A stretch of DNA of 64,000 bases from Tubiluchus corallicola (taxonomy: Eukaryota > Priapulida > Priapulimorpha > Priapulimorphida > Tubiluchidae): NCBI GenBank assembly GCA_030141605.1, contig JAQGDQ010000022.1, forward strand, positions 993,501-1,057,500. The letters are read 5' to 3'. Of the stretch, positions 36,803-48,210 are shown one piece after another. Both the position numbers and the translations under genes were made by a program. The notes beneath the pieces were generated by a model, which saw only the letters and a program-made list of their open reading frames with translations, searched no databases and had not been told where the DNA came from. Each line of letters opens with the position of its first letter. The first letter of the stretch is position 1.

Positions 36803-38492
36803 ATGAAGTTGTACCAGATAGTATTCTTGATGCTCTTGGTGCTGCTATGCTGGGTAAGTCTTTACGTTTCACTTACACCATTTTGTGTTGTTACTTTTCA
36901 AGGTTACAGTGTAAGAAGACAGTGTTCACAATTTAATAACAATTTGTGCGCGGGTAATGAGTGGTTTGTTTTAAAACGCTAATTTGCACAAGGTCCTTGG
37001 CATAATTAATGGCATTTAAATTAAATGTTGAATATCTACCTATAAGACAGTTATAGTTTTACATTCATAAGTAAGGCCCGTTTTGACTAGCGTTTTTATC
37101 GCGTTGGCAAAATCGCTCGTCAAAACGTTTATCGCCATAGCGTTAAAAAAGTTCATGCAAAAAACGCCGTAACGCTGGAGCGATAAAAACGCCCATGATA
37201 ACGCAGCGTGAAAGCCGCTAGTGAAAACAATGGAGCGTTTTTGGAAACGATATTCATTTTCACTGAGTATTAAAAAACGCCGAGCTAAATGCTGCGAGAA
37301 AAACGCTATTCAAAACGGGCTTGTATGGTGAACACGAAATTGTATTAACGATCACGGCTGAAATAGAATAATTTTGATATATAGAATAATAAAGAGACGC
37401 ATTTTGATACCAATGTGACTCTTAATCCCAACCTTGAGTGCGCATCTTTTACGTTTTTTCTTTTACTTTAAACAACATTGCATTATTAGACTACCATAAA
37501 ACAATTTTCTCCTGTTTTCTTGAAGAAATAATGTAATGGTATAATCGCGTGAAGACAAAAAATTTAAATTCCGTTTTTTCAAAGGTGTGAATTTTTCTTC
37601 GTACGCCAAGCAAATACTGATAGATGTAAGTAACTAGTAAACGATAATAACACGCTGATTACAAAAGATGAATTGTATCTAAAATATTCGCCTGAGTAAA
37701 GTCAGATTTATTGTTTCTTAGCAGTTTTCAGGTTAAGGTGTTTTTTCGTTTTACCGTTGTTTAAATTTAGCGTACATAACATGTTTCCGATTGAAAGGCG
37801 GTTTATTTGGATCTGAGCGGCAATACACAATTAGTGTGAACACGGCATAACCATCAAAGCTTGTCGGTAGTCTGTTTATTTGTGTGGTGAAACTGCCAGA
37901 GCGTGTAGGGCTACACATTAAGCTATAAAATTTCGGATTAGAAATCTGTACTTCGTTCGCATTTTTTCATCGCTTTCCCGTCTTTTTTCAAACATATGTG
38001 TCAATTGTAAATCATAATAAATTTATTAATCAGGTAAGTTGGTCACTTTTGTTTATGCAAAAGTTTTAATTTGAAAGATTTAATCACCAGTTAATTCATT
38101 TTCGCTTTTATTGTATTTCCCAGTAATGTGACATCGGTTAAATGAAGCTATGGGTGTTTTGAAAATAACCAATGTCCACTTTTCCAGGTCTAAGAGTTGC
38201 TCTTTCTCTCTCATCACTTATCGAATTTTCATTGTTTGTGGTGTACACTATTTCATACAGTTAAAATAGTCAAATTGTTCCCTGATATTTTGCTTTATTG
38301 CAGGTAACACAGAGTGATGCCTACCCATACGGCGGATGGGGTTGGGGATGGGGCGGCGGACCATGGGGTTGGGGCGGAGGATTTGGCGGGGGCGGTTTTG
38401 GTTGGGGCGGAGGATTTGGAGGAGGATTTGGAGGAGGATGGGGCGGAGGATTTTATGGACCAGGATATGGATTTGGCGGTTGGTGGTGGTGA
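36803..38492 (+). CDS. Secreted Gly/Trp-rich peptide (two exons)
   Basis: Exon 1 (36803-36853) encodes MKLYQIVFLMLLVLLCW, a signal peptide core. A phase-0 GT-AG intron of 1450 bp follows, then exon 2 (38304-38492) encodes 62 residues opening VTQSDAYPYGG; cleavage is likely just after VTQSDA. The 79-aa precursor has a mature part made almost only of Gly (33 in exon 2), Trp (10) and Phe (6), with no Lys or Arg and one Asp, arranged as GWG and GGGF units and ending WWW. A 5' UTR splice acceptor (TTTTTTTCAG) lies 7 nt before the ATG. Poly(A) signals AATAAA occur at 38598-38603 and 38678-38683. It shares architecture and the VTQS-x-AY junction with the gene at 48211-49483. Function is unknown; extracellular matrix, shell or antimicrobial roles are possible but not shown. 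Confidence 0.85.
37074..37322. mobile_element. MITE-like element in the intron of the Gly/Trp peptide gene
   Basis: Imperfect inverted ends of about 27 bp (AGGCCCGTTTTGACTAGCG on the left against AAGCCCGTTTTGAATAGCG as the complement of the right). The trinucleotide GTA flanks both sides. The interior is rich in AAAACGC / GCGTTTTT motifs in both orientations. About 249 bp, no ORF. The 3-bp duplication suits a PIF/Harbinger-type element, but the family is uncertain. Confidence 0.7.
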
Positions 38493-39954
38493 ACATGTCA
38501 GCGATTGTTACAGTTTCTCACACTAGTCTACATTCGATCATCAAGAATATTTTTTCTAGCGGCTTCATGAAAATGTTCCACAGAGTTTGCAGACTGCAAT
38601 AAAACTTTTGGATTTCACATTCACCATGTCCAGTTTGCGTGAATATGTTTGCAGCATGAACCGTGCCATATAGCCAAAATAAACCTGCTGGGTTTTATGT
38701 GATTTGTTGTTATTTTCTACTACATTTTGATCATCCATCTCACTTATTTTGATCTTTCTTTATCGGAGAACATAATGTTTAGATCTTGAGAGAATTATAC
38801 AACCATCGAGCATGATAAGCCAATTTCTGCTCTTGAGCATGGCACAGAGTTTTCCAGAAAAATTTGTGTTTGTCTTCGTTATTATCATCCCGTCAAAAAG
38901 AACTTGTCTAAAGGATATTTGAAATAAAGTACTGTTACTGTTATTCATTAATATTTGTGTTTTGAATGTTTTTATTAGGCCTATTATGTGACAAGTTAAT
39001 ATTTCACGTTGTTTGTTAAATTACGCATTACTGATTACTTACGCATAGGCTCCCCAAAATGATGGCAAAATGGTGTGCTAGGTGTCCATTTAATGAATCA
39101 GTCATTCTTTTGTAGTCTATTCTTCTAAAGAATTGCTCCGCGGCACGCATTCCTGCACATATTATGGGGCGGGCATTACACAAATATATATACTATTTTA
39201 CTTCGTAGGTCATACAAAACCAGCCCCAGGTAAGGGAGGTATTTCAGCTAATAAAATAATCTTTATAGAATTTAACATCCTAGAAAACACGAACCTGCCC
39301 AGACTGACTGACTGCGGTTAACTGGCTGATTGGCTACTTGAAAGACTGATGCACAGATTGACTAACTCTAAGCTAACTGACAGATTGAACGTGAACTGGG
39401 TGACTGGTTAAAATTTTTAAAAAGAAATGAAATTTTTTTCATATCCCTTTGCGTCGTGATAAATTGCATAATGTTGTAAATAAATTACAACATTTTTTTC
39501 CAAAGAACAAGCACAAAAAGAAGGAACGCGTATTGATACACAATGCTAGATGCACAATTGACCAATTAATATTAAATTCATTACAGCACAAAAAGTGATA
39601 TTTACGTAAAAGAAATTAAAAGATCCTAGAGCATTTAAAACAATGATAATAATAAGCTTTTCATTTTATGGTCATATACGTAAGACTGAAATCTGCACGC
39701 ACACATTCACCTTGCTGAACCATTGGACGATATCTTGAGTAACGTCCTAGTACCTTTATTGTGACAGCCCTGCCTTTTTGTCATGCTACCTTAGTGCTAC
39801 CTTTTTTGTCGCACAACGTAATTTTTCAGTAACTTAGATATTATGTTGAGAACTGCGATTTTTACTAAATTTTTACGCTTTGAAATGTTTCAATAATTTA
39901 TTGTTAAAACACCACAATTTTATTAGAACTTTTGATTTCGACAGTTAAAAATCA

Positions 39955-39998
39955 TATCAAACGTTTCGACAGAGCTACTGCTGTCATCATCAGTGATA
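39955..39998 (-). ncRNA. Hammerhead ribozyme (minimal type I, Penelope-associated)
   Basis: On the minus strand all parts are present: stem I strand UAUCA, core CUGAUGA, stem II GACAG / CUGUC closed by an 8-nt loop, core GAAA, a self-complementary AAACGUUU in place of a long stem III, and the stem I partner UGAUA. Self-complementary, very short stem III is known in Penelope-element hammerheads, which are thought to act as dimers. Activity is inferred from structure only. Confidence 0.7.
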
Positions 39999-40662
39999 AA
40001 GTTTTACAAACGTACAACCAGTTTATATATGCAGAGCTACAGCATAGAACATTATGCACTAATTATGTATTTAACAGAAGCCAAATGGGTAATGAATAAG
40101 CAGACGAGTGGAAAAAATTGATACAGTAAATTTGTGCACTAATTATGTGTTTACAAAAAGCCAAATATACAGTAGCAAATACCTAAGTGTTTGAAAATTA
40201 AGTTAAAGGAATTGAACTGCTTTGTACATTAAGAGAAGGCTCATTGGGCACATAGGCAAACTTTCTTTTATTAATAAGTTCCGAGTATTTGTAGCTCTGG
40301 TCACAATGCTGTGAAATGATTAAAATCAGCTTTGTGGCCAAAGACACAAATATGGCCATTAATGATAGATTGAGGAGAATTATTTAATTACTTGCCATTT
40401 CTAGACGAACTACCCAAATGTTCATATATTCTTACTCAAATTGTCTGGATGTGTTGCCATGGTAAGCAGCAATGCAGCTCCTGATCTGAAATCTATAAAT
40501 AATATCAGACTGCAAAAATGTGGGTATTTTGTCTTTTAATGGGAAGAAAGAGCCTAAATAGGTCCAACTTACTTTCCAAAAAGGAAAGCTACATGTAGAC
40601 GAACAGAAATTCAACTCACACAGAAAGAAACTTACAACTAACGCACTAAAATGCAAGCTCAA
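39999..40662 (-). pseudogene. Penelope-like retroelement remnant, GIY-YIG region
   Basis: The minus-strand frame 40662-40432 ends with FPLKDKIPTFLQSDIIYRFQ, then CIAAYHGNTSRQFE, corresponding to the linker and start of the GIY-YIG endonuclease of Penelope-like elements (IP..L.S..VYKF....C.A.YIG.T.R). After a frameshift the next frame (down to about 40250) gives RIYEHLGSSSRNGK, SPQSIINGHI, GHKADFNHFTAL and LQILGTY, the rest of that domain, with stops. No RT part is evident upstream. The hammerhead ribozyme lies downstream in the same orientation, as expected for a Penelope terminal repeat. Confidence 0.75.
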
Positions 40663-41402
40663 AAAGCAAAATTAGACTACAGGCATGTTGAAATTAAAAT
40701 ACACCAAATAAGAATACTGCATTCTCTATATTACGCACAATTAGTCCAGTAGAATGGTGAAAAAATTGCTCTTCAAAATAATTGACAACAGAATCATAAT
40801 GCTTAAATAGTTAAGTTGTGGCCGTTATAAGCTATAGCCATCTTGTAGGTTTATTGGATGACTCTAGATTGGCTTAATATCCAAAATTAATCACCTTGAT
40901 GGTTGTACTAGTGTGCAAAATTTCATGTTAAAAAGATAAAAATGAGTAAGTTTTGGGGGCTTGCACAAGTTGCATGCTGCACATAATTTTATTAAACGTG
41001 TTATTTGATACAGTGTCCTTAATTCCATTTAAACGGTCAGTATTGTTTGACTACGTAAGTTATTATTTTCTGCTTCAACTATCTTTGACTTTCGAATAAC
41101 CCCTGTTGTCAAGGCACATTTACATATTTCGATTCGTTGGTTAAGCTTTCAAAGGATTTATTATAAACCATAAATAATACTAACGCATAATAATAATTAC
41201 ACCTTGATAAAAATTACCCCCCCCCTCTCACGCACACCAAGTCAAAAGTATCAGTTAAAGTGGTTTTAACCATGCGAGTTCCATTCGATTCTTTACAAAA
41301 TTTTATATCAGGTAGTAAAAAATGCGCAGACGTCTTGACTACGATACTACACTGATAAGAAGAAAATAACCAAATCTCTTGAAAATTAATGCTGACGTCA
41401 CA

Positions 41403-41407
<5 letters not shown>

Positions 41408-41443
<36 letters not shown>
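41408..41443. repeat. (TA)n microsatellite
   Basis: Uninterrupted AT dinucleotide run of 36 bp. Confidence 0.95.
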
Positions 41444-41446
<3 letters not shown>

Positions 41447-42354
41447 GATGCTAAACGCTTTAGGTTATTCCCTTAGATTTTTCCTAAGATACAGAAGTGT
41501 TAAAGCAATAAACCAAAAAATTAATGGCGGAAAGAATTCACATAACGCTACTGCTAAATTTCCATCAAGTGCTCTACAGTGTTCACCATTTTTAACTAAA
41601 TACATTTTCACCATCTTTAGCAGGCAATTGCTCTCAGGACTCAACAACTTTTGCCCTTAGTTCATCAGCATTAAACGGCACTGTACGGGCATCATATATT
41701 TTTATTAAAGATACCGTAATCCAGAGGATTACAGTAATACTATTTTTTCGACAACAAATCTTGATCAGTGCTTTATTTTCAGCGATGAACACCATGATGT
41801 AAGTAAGTTAATTTCTTTGTTGTTTTGCTACCGTGTGTTGAAACTGGTAGCAACGTGGCTGGTTTTCAATTGTTGATGATTAGTTAGTAATTTGGGTCGC
41901 CCAATAAATTTAGTTACTTTATCATGTTTTTGAGAGCTACGTATTTTATTAGGGCGCCACTAGATGGGTCTGAGAGCTCAAAAACTGCCATTGTATCTAC
42001 CATTTTACGGAATATCAAAAAACCTCGTCGAAAGCCGGTAACCAAATCTGCGGCAACTACTTCTGTAACAACGCAATGTAACGAGAAAAAATAAATTTCC
42101 AAGCTTTTTTTTTGAAATAACAGCTTTTCTGAAATAACAACCCATTTCACACCCAATTTTCTTTTGTACAACTATAACCCATTACAAAGATTTTCAGACT
42201 TACAGGTATCAGAAAGACCTTGGAGCATTTTCCTCCTGTATTTAGTTAAACACAGACTTCATAAAAGTTAAAATTAGCCTTTAGTTATAGAAATCAAAAT
42301 GTGTGAGTATTTTGTCTTACAATATGTGTAATTGAGCGCGCGCGAAAGCGAAAA

Positions 42355-42356
<2 letters not shown>

Positions 42357-42410
<54 letters not shown>

Positions 42411-42423
42411 AGAAAGAAAGAAA
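42357..42423. repeat. (GA)n to (GAAA)n microsatellite
   Basis: A run of GA dinucleotides passing into GAAA units. The antisense Leu/Ser-rich ORF across it is an artefact. Confidence 0.95.
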
Positions 42424-44560
42424 TAATGAAAAGAGACAGAGACAGGGGGGAGAAATTCGCACATATCTTGTCATATCCATTTTAATTTAATTCTGGTTTT
42501 TAATTGTTCGTTGACTTCTACCTCACGAGCGACAGGTGAAAACATTGTTTGAGATAGTAAGAGGCTCGAATGACTTTGACTTTCAGTGAGAGTCTAAGAA
42601 CCTATACGAGTCTGTAATCTTTCGTTACGTGAATGTACAGCTGTTAAAGAAAATCTGACTCGGTTAAATAACATTATCAATGCAGACAAAAGAGGTTATT
42701 GTTACATTCGTCGAAATAGACTCCAAATTTAAAGGAATGGCACACCATAATACGATAATAGGGCAATTTTCTTATTTCGACCACAAAAAATTTAATTGCA
42801 TCACTTTCACGAAAACAGTCAATTTATACAAAGCGTTACAAGACGTTGAAGTAGACCTATAACTTAGTTTTATAAAGCCGTTGTGCAATTCACATTGCAT
42901 TTTGAGTGAAAATGTGGAATAAACGATGAGTATTTATACTATACTACGCGTCAAGACACAAGACTGTGTTTTATGGTGATTCATTTAACGTAGTGCGGGT
43001 TCTAGAAATTTTATGAAATTGTGCATATTTTTGCGATATTTATGACCTAGATGTCGAAATAAAGAATAATATAATTTAATGTAATCTAATCTAATCTCAA
43101 ATGGTACAATCCCTAATATGACTGAATAATAATGAAGATACTATATACATAATTAAAATACTTAATAAGACTTTTACTATAAATCTTATAGAAAGCTGAA
43201 TACTAAATAAACTGTATTACGGTTTTGTAAAAGTCAGGAATTAAGATGCTGATACTTTCCCAAGTTTTATTTTTTTAACCACGACGGTTATGCAAGATAA
43301 TTTCAGACAATTTTGACAACGTATTAAGTTTAATAATCATGCATTGCGTGCGGCTTTTTGTCTTTTAAGTCAAATTACGACATTGAAATACAGCGATTAA
43401 ACCATTTATATCTACATTGGCTTAAATATTGATTTCACAGAAAGAACTTTTGTAGTAGTATTGCATATCCTATTTTGCACATTATCCGTAACATATAATG
43501 CATGATATGTTCTGAATTACAAGTTAATTAAATGTTTATAATTATTACTAAAGCCACAATTATTATATTAAATTTGGCCTCTTTACCTTAATCTTATAAA
43601 AACATCTTGAACATGGCAGCTTGCAGTTAATAAAAACTCTCGTGTTTCGTTGTTATTTTGTTAGCAACAAGTATTTTCTTATTTTCGAAAGCTTTTGACT
43701 TGTGTGATTGTTAATTGCCAGATTAAATCAAATTCAACCATACTTATTAAGCCTGTGCATATTAATTTTGTGTGGAGTGTTTAGTAGTTAACATTGACAG
43801 TAAATTTTCACTTAATGCGACCAAATTTTCCCATTGGGAATGTAGAAAAAACATCTATGCGAACAGAATCGTAAAGAACAAACAAACGAATGAGCGAACG
43901 ACGAACAAACAAGCAAAGCCGCAAAAGAACTAACACATGAACAACAAAAGAAAGAGCAAACAAAAAATGAATGAGCGAGCAAGCAAATAAATGAACGAAT
44001 CAATTAACGAGTTAGCCAGTTAGGCAACCAGGAAGTAACAACAGACAAACAACCAAAAGTAAACAGGCAAACAAACAATAAACGAAGGAGCAAACATATA
44101 AAGGAATGCGTAACGAACATTCAAGCTTTAACAATAAACAGAACGAAAAACGGTTCAAATACCCTACAAATATTCTGTTAGGCCTAATTTTAATTACATT
44201 AAAATATTGTAAAGTATGAAAACTTTGACTTGAAGTGCTGGTCGAGAGACTCGTTAGATTAAAACCTCGTCAATGCCGCCACCTTGATTTTAAAATAGCA
44301 AATCGAAAATCCGACTCTTCGTTCTAGTATATTTATATTAGATTATGGTATATTAGTCTAGGGGCCTTGAACTTTTCTTAAAAAATGTTTTCAGAGGCTA
44401 CATTAAAGTCAAAATGGCAAATCGAAACCCGATTCTATCAGTCGATGCGTAATTCCTTCTAGTATAAATTCCTTCCTGTGAAACTTCCTGACGATGATAA
44501 TTCAAAATGGCAGATCGAAAATCCAGCTCCTTCAGTCGATGCGGAGTTTGTTCTATTAAC

Positions 44561-44570
<10 letters not shown>

Positions 44571-44595
<25 letters not shown>

Positions 44596-44596
44596 C
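44571..44596. repeat. (CGA)n trinucleotide repeat
   Basis: Perfect CGA repeats flanked by imperfect CAA and CAG units. They generate poly-Asp, poly-Thr and poly-Val ORFs that are artefacts. Confidence 0.9.
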
Positions 44597-45789
44597 AGCA
44601 ACAGCAGCAAGAATTGTTGTTGTTGCGTCCTGTGTCGAAGCTTCGACCAAAATTCACATAACTCTGAGGCCCTCTGGGTTTATCGAATTCAAAGTTACCT
44701 AGAAGGCATTCTTCAAACCAGTTATAAAAAGAACACCTTAAGGTCACTGTAATGTATACGCCCCATGCGATGTTGCTTTTAAAATCTGTTGACCATCATT
44801 TTGGAAAAATGATTTCTCATCTCTGCCCAATAAGCGGTGCGTCTAAACTCTAAAACGTGTGATGTGTTTACGAGATGAGCTATTTGACTATACAGTATCT
44901 GAATGACATTGGGCCGTTAAAACTATAAGGACATAGTTGTAACTACCCAGACCTAAGGCATTTCATGTTAAATATGGCGCACTTTATGTGCCAATATGTC
45001 GTTTGACGAAGGGTCAAATTCTAGCGTATAACTATGTGTAAACCATGCTAATTGGAAAAAAGCCTATCTTGTTAACTTCTGTGTTTCGGCAGCACCTAAA
45101 GTTTTCATTTCATAAACTTAATTTTGCTTTGTAAAACAACAAGCGCACAATTATACTGTATGATTGATGAGCTATATGTCCTATTTACAACTTTAATCGA
45201 GGGACGTGGCACCGTGCGCATTTTAATAGTTGCGTTGATAGTAACCACTGTTGACGGCTATCAGCGAAAATGACATTAAGTTTTTTACCCGGCCAAGGTC
45301 AGCTGCCGGATGAAGACAGAAGCGGGTCATGATGACGGTGATAACCGTACAAAATACCGTAGACAACGAGAGTAAAGCCAGTCAGCTGCCGAAGCACCAA
45401 ACTTGCAATTTGTTAACAATCCCAGGTAAGATAGCAAGACTATTGACTTTTTCGTAGTCTGACAATTCTTATCATCATTAATAACTCCGAATGGATGTGT
45501 GCAGTTACGCACATAATTAGCAACTACTGAAAATTATAATTAATCATTCGTTAATGTTTAAAAAGACAATTCCATACTTAAGGAAATCATTCGTTGGTTC
45601 TAATTTTTCATAGCTAATCTTGATTTTTCAGTTCTTTTTATTATTAATGATGTCTCGGCTATTGCTTCACTAAATATTATTAATATTTACAATCAATTTA
45701 TTTACCACACAGATCAGCTTAGTTACAATTTATTTGAATAAATTGTGAATATAGTTTTATTTATTTTACAGATACGTCCAAAAGTCATC

Positions 45790-46940
45790 ATGAAGCTGCT
45801 GCTAACTCTGTTAGTTGGGCTACTGCTGGTGGTACGTATTGGTATACACACATTTTGTATTGTCAAAATAAATGATCAGATGCCCTTTAGGGTTATTAAA
45901 AACGTTTAAAGCATTTATTAGCTAAATGCTTATGGTGTGTGCCGGCTACAAAGTTAAGCAACAGTGGATGTGACTCGAATGGACAACTGCTAAAAATGCT
46001 TCTGGGCGGTTTCATCTGCTATACTGCCTACAGCTAGTCGACCAAACTGTCGACAAAACGTGGCTTAATACCTCTGCCGCTTCAATGTCTTATCTCGACA
46101 GATTATTTTTTATTTAGTTATATTCCGGTCCAGCCACAACTTCTGCATTACGTAAGCCTTGATTTTAAGTGCTGGATAATCTGCAGTGTATGCCACTTAG
46201 TCGTTTTCATACAGTTCCATTTTGCAAAGCTGAACTAGAATGTTTGTTAAGTTGTGAACTTTTTTAAAATGTTTTAGTTACTGAAACTGAAATTTCGATT
46301 ACATGTTATGTCATTAGACCACACAGCTCCGTCTTATAAAGATTGCTCTTAATTCTATACCGTAACATCTCACATAAAAATTCAGTTTAGTTAATCTCAA
46401 GGCATTGTGAGTCACATTTCAATTTTTAGACATTCTTGTTTTCGTCCATATTCGATTTCAGGGAATTAATAATAGCAGTAAGTTTCTACTTTGATTTTAT
46501 GTAATTATTGGCAAAGGAATCAGTTTTTAAATTGTGTTTTGTTTCAGATTACAGTGAGCTGTAGCTTTGGATACGGTGGATACGGTGGATACGGCGGATA
46601 CGGTGGATACGGTGGACGTGGTGGTTATGGTGGTTACGGTGGATACGGGGGTTATGGTGGATACGGTAGGAGATATGGTGGATACGGTGGATATGGAAGG
46701 AGATATGGTGGATATGGCGGATATGGAAGAGGATATGGCGGATACGGAAGAGGATATGGTGGATATGGAGGTTATGGTAGGAGATATGGTGGATATGGCG
46801 GATACGGAAGAGGATATGGCGGATATGGTGGATTTGGTGGATATGGGGGATATGGCGGATATGGTGGTTATGGGGGTTATGGTGGATTAGGTGGATACGG
46901 TGGATATGGTGGATATGGCGGATATGGCGGATATTATTAA
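45790..46940 (+). CDS. Secreted Gly/Tyr-rich repeat protein (two exons)
   Basis: Exon 1 (45790-45831) encodes MKLLLTLLVGLLLV, the hydrophobic core of a signal peptide. A phase-0 GT-AG intron of 716 bp follows, and exon 2 (46548-46940) encodes ITVSCSFGYGG and then about 120 residues of GGY/GYG repeats. Total 144 aa. Charged residues are about ten Arg in GRRY, GRGY and GRGG units and no acidic residue, so the mature protein is strongly basic; it has one Cys (VSCS) near the likely cleavage site. The ATG is 18 nt after a splice acceptor (ATTTTACAG), so there is a 5' UTR intron. Repeats of this type resemble molluscan shematrin-like shell proteins and nematode Gly/Tyr-rich antimicrobial peptides, but low complexity prevents a homology claim. 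Confidence 0.88.
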
Positions 46941-48210
46941 GAAGCATTATTGTAAACTGTGTTACAGGAAAGTACTTTCGATGAGGGTATGCATTGCGAG
47001 GCTTTCACGTAGCAATGTAACAGTATAAGTTTTGTCTGTCGTTTGCAGAGGGCGCCTCAATTCATCTGTCGTAGCATTTTTAAATATATTTAGTTACTGA
47101 GCTGCTAAATTACGTTCTAGTCCAGAGTGCCAGCCTAAAACAATTTGTGTGGAATTTTGAAAATCGAAAGCAACAGAACACACCTGTATTAATTACATTA
47201 GCTGATAAATGCTTAGAAAGAATGGATGAATATTTATTTGGTAAAGCGGCTAGTTATCAGCAAAAGAAAATGGAAGATAAAAAAGGGTCAATTATGTTCT
47301 AGCTGATGGCTATAAAGTGTTTTTTGATTGACTGTGGAAGGCAAACTAAACTATTAGTTTACTTAAAATTTGTACGATTTAATTTTTAATATCTGTTATT
47401 TAAATCAGTGTGCGTGTAAAAGTTGTCATAATGCAGTATTGTCCACGTTGTTTCGGATATTTGCGTCATATGTCTTTCTCGTAAGCTGTTTCCTAAGCAT
47501 ATTCATTTTTTGGCACTATATGACCTTTTAAAATGTTTTATGGTGATGTGACAGTAGATTAATAGTTAGTACTGAAGGTTTGTCGTTTTAAGTGTCTTTC
47601 AAATTTCATTACACTGTACACTGTTCACTCTCGAGTAAAGACTGCTTGAAACAAAAAAAACGTGTTTACATTTATTTCAAAATTTATTTTTAAAGATTTT
47701 TGTTGTGCAAGACAAAAATGAACCAGTGCTAGACACACGGTCATTATACCGACAGTCCATTAGGTTTTGTTTAGAAGAACCTCGGAGTGTGTTTGCTTGA
47801 ACGTCAACAAATAAGCACGTATACATGTGTATAAAACAATGTAAACAGCGTTAAAAATTTGGAAAAATAGTTACTATGTATACAATTATTCAAGGCAAAA
47901 CAAAAACACTTAACGAAAAAACGTCTTTTTACGTCACATTGTATACATCAGCTAACAACATACTAACAACTTAACAAGACTAAACTAGGCCAAAATGGCT
48001 TCTATTAATCGCACTGCGGTAAAAAAAGCAGAGGACAATGTGCCTGTTTGGGCTCGCTGTTTCTTGGAAATTTTTCCTTTTTCCCACAAAATCTGGACTG
48101 GGCTTAATATGAACACACCATCACACTATATACATAATCGAGCGGATAATGTGAAGATCACAGTCACTGTCGAAAAACATGAAGATAAATTTTCAATGTT
48201 GATCGACGGG
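46941..48210. other. Convergent 3' UTR region of the two Gly/Tyr-rich genes
   Basis: Holds the 3' ends of the plus gene ending at 46940 and the minus gene ending at 48211. A minus-strand AATAAA (47671-47676) is a candidate signal for the latter; AGTAAA at about 47635 could serve the former. A plus ORF at 47995-48234 overlaps the end of the minus gene and shows no domain. Confidence 0.45.

Larger units (their letters stand above)
38700..45770. other. Intergenic region with retroelement and simple repeats
   Basis: Contains the Penelope-like remnant (39955-40662), (TA)n, (GA)n and (CGA)n runs, and a degenerate AAC/GAA-rich stretch at about 43860-44110. No protein gene is recognised; ORFs through the simple repeats are artefacts. 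Confidence 0.5.

Noticed and set aside
44398-44752. Poly-Ser, poly-Val, poly-Thr and poly-Asp ORFs
   Set aside because: Products of a (CGA)n repeat read in different frames and strands.
46549-46947. Minus-strand His/Ile/Arg-rich ORF of 132 codons and a plus-frame Asp/Thr/Val ORF (46567-46890)
   Set aside because: Both are shadows of the GGY-coding repeat exon at 46548-46940 read in other frames; their composition is fully explained by the GGATAY repeat.
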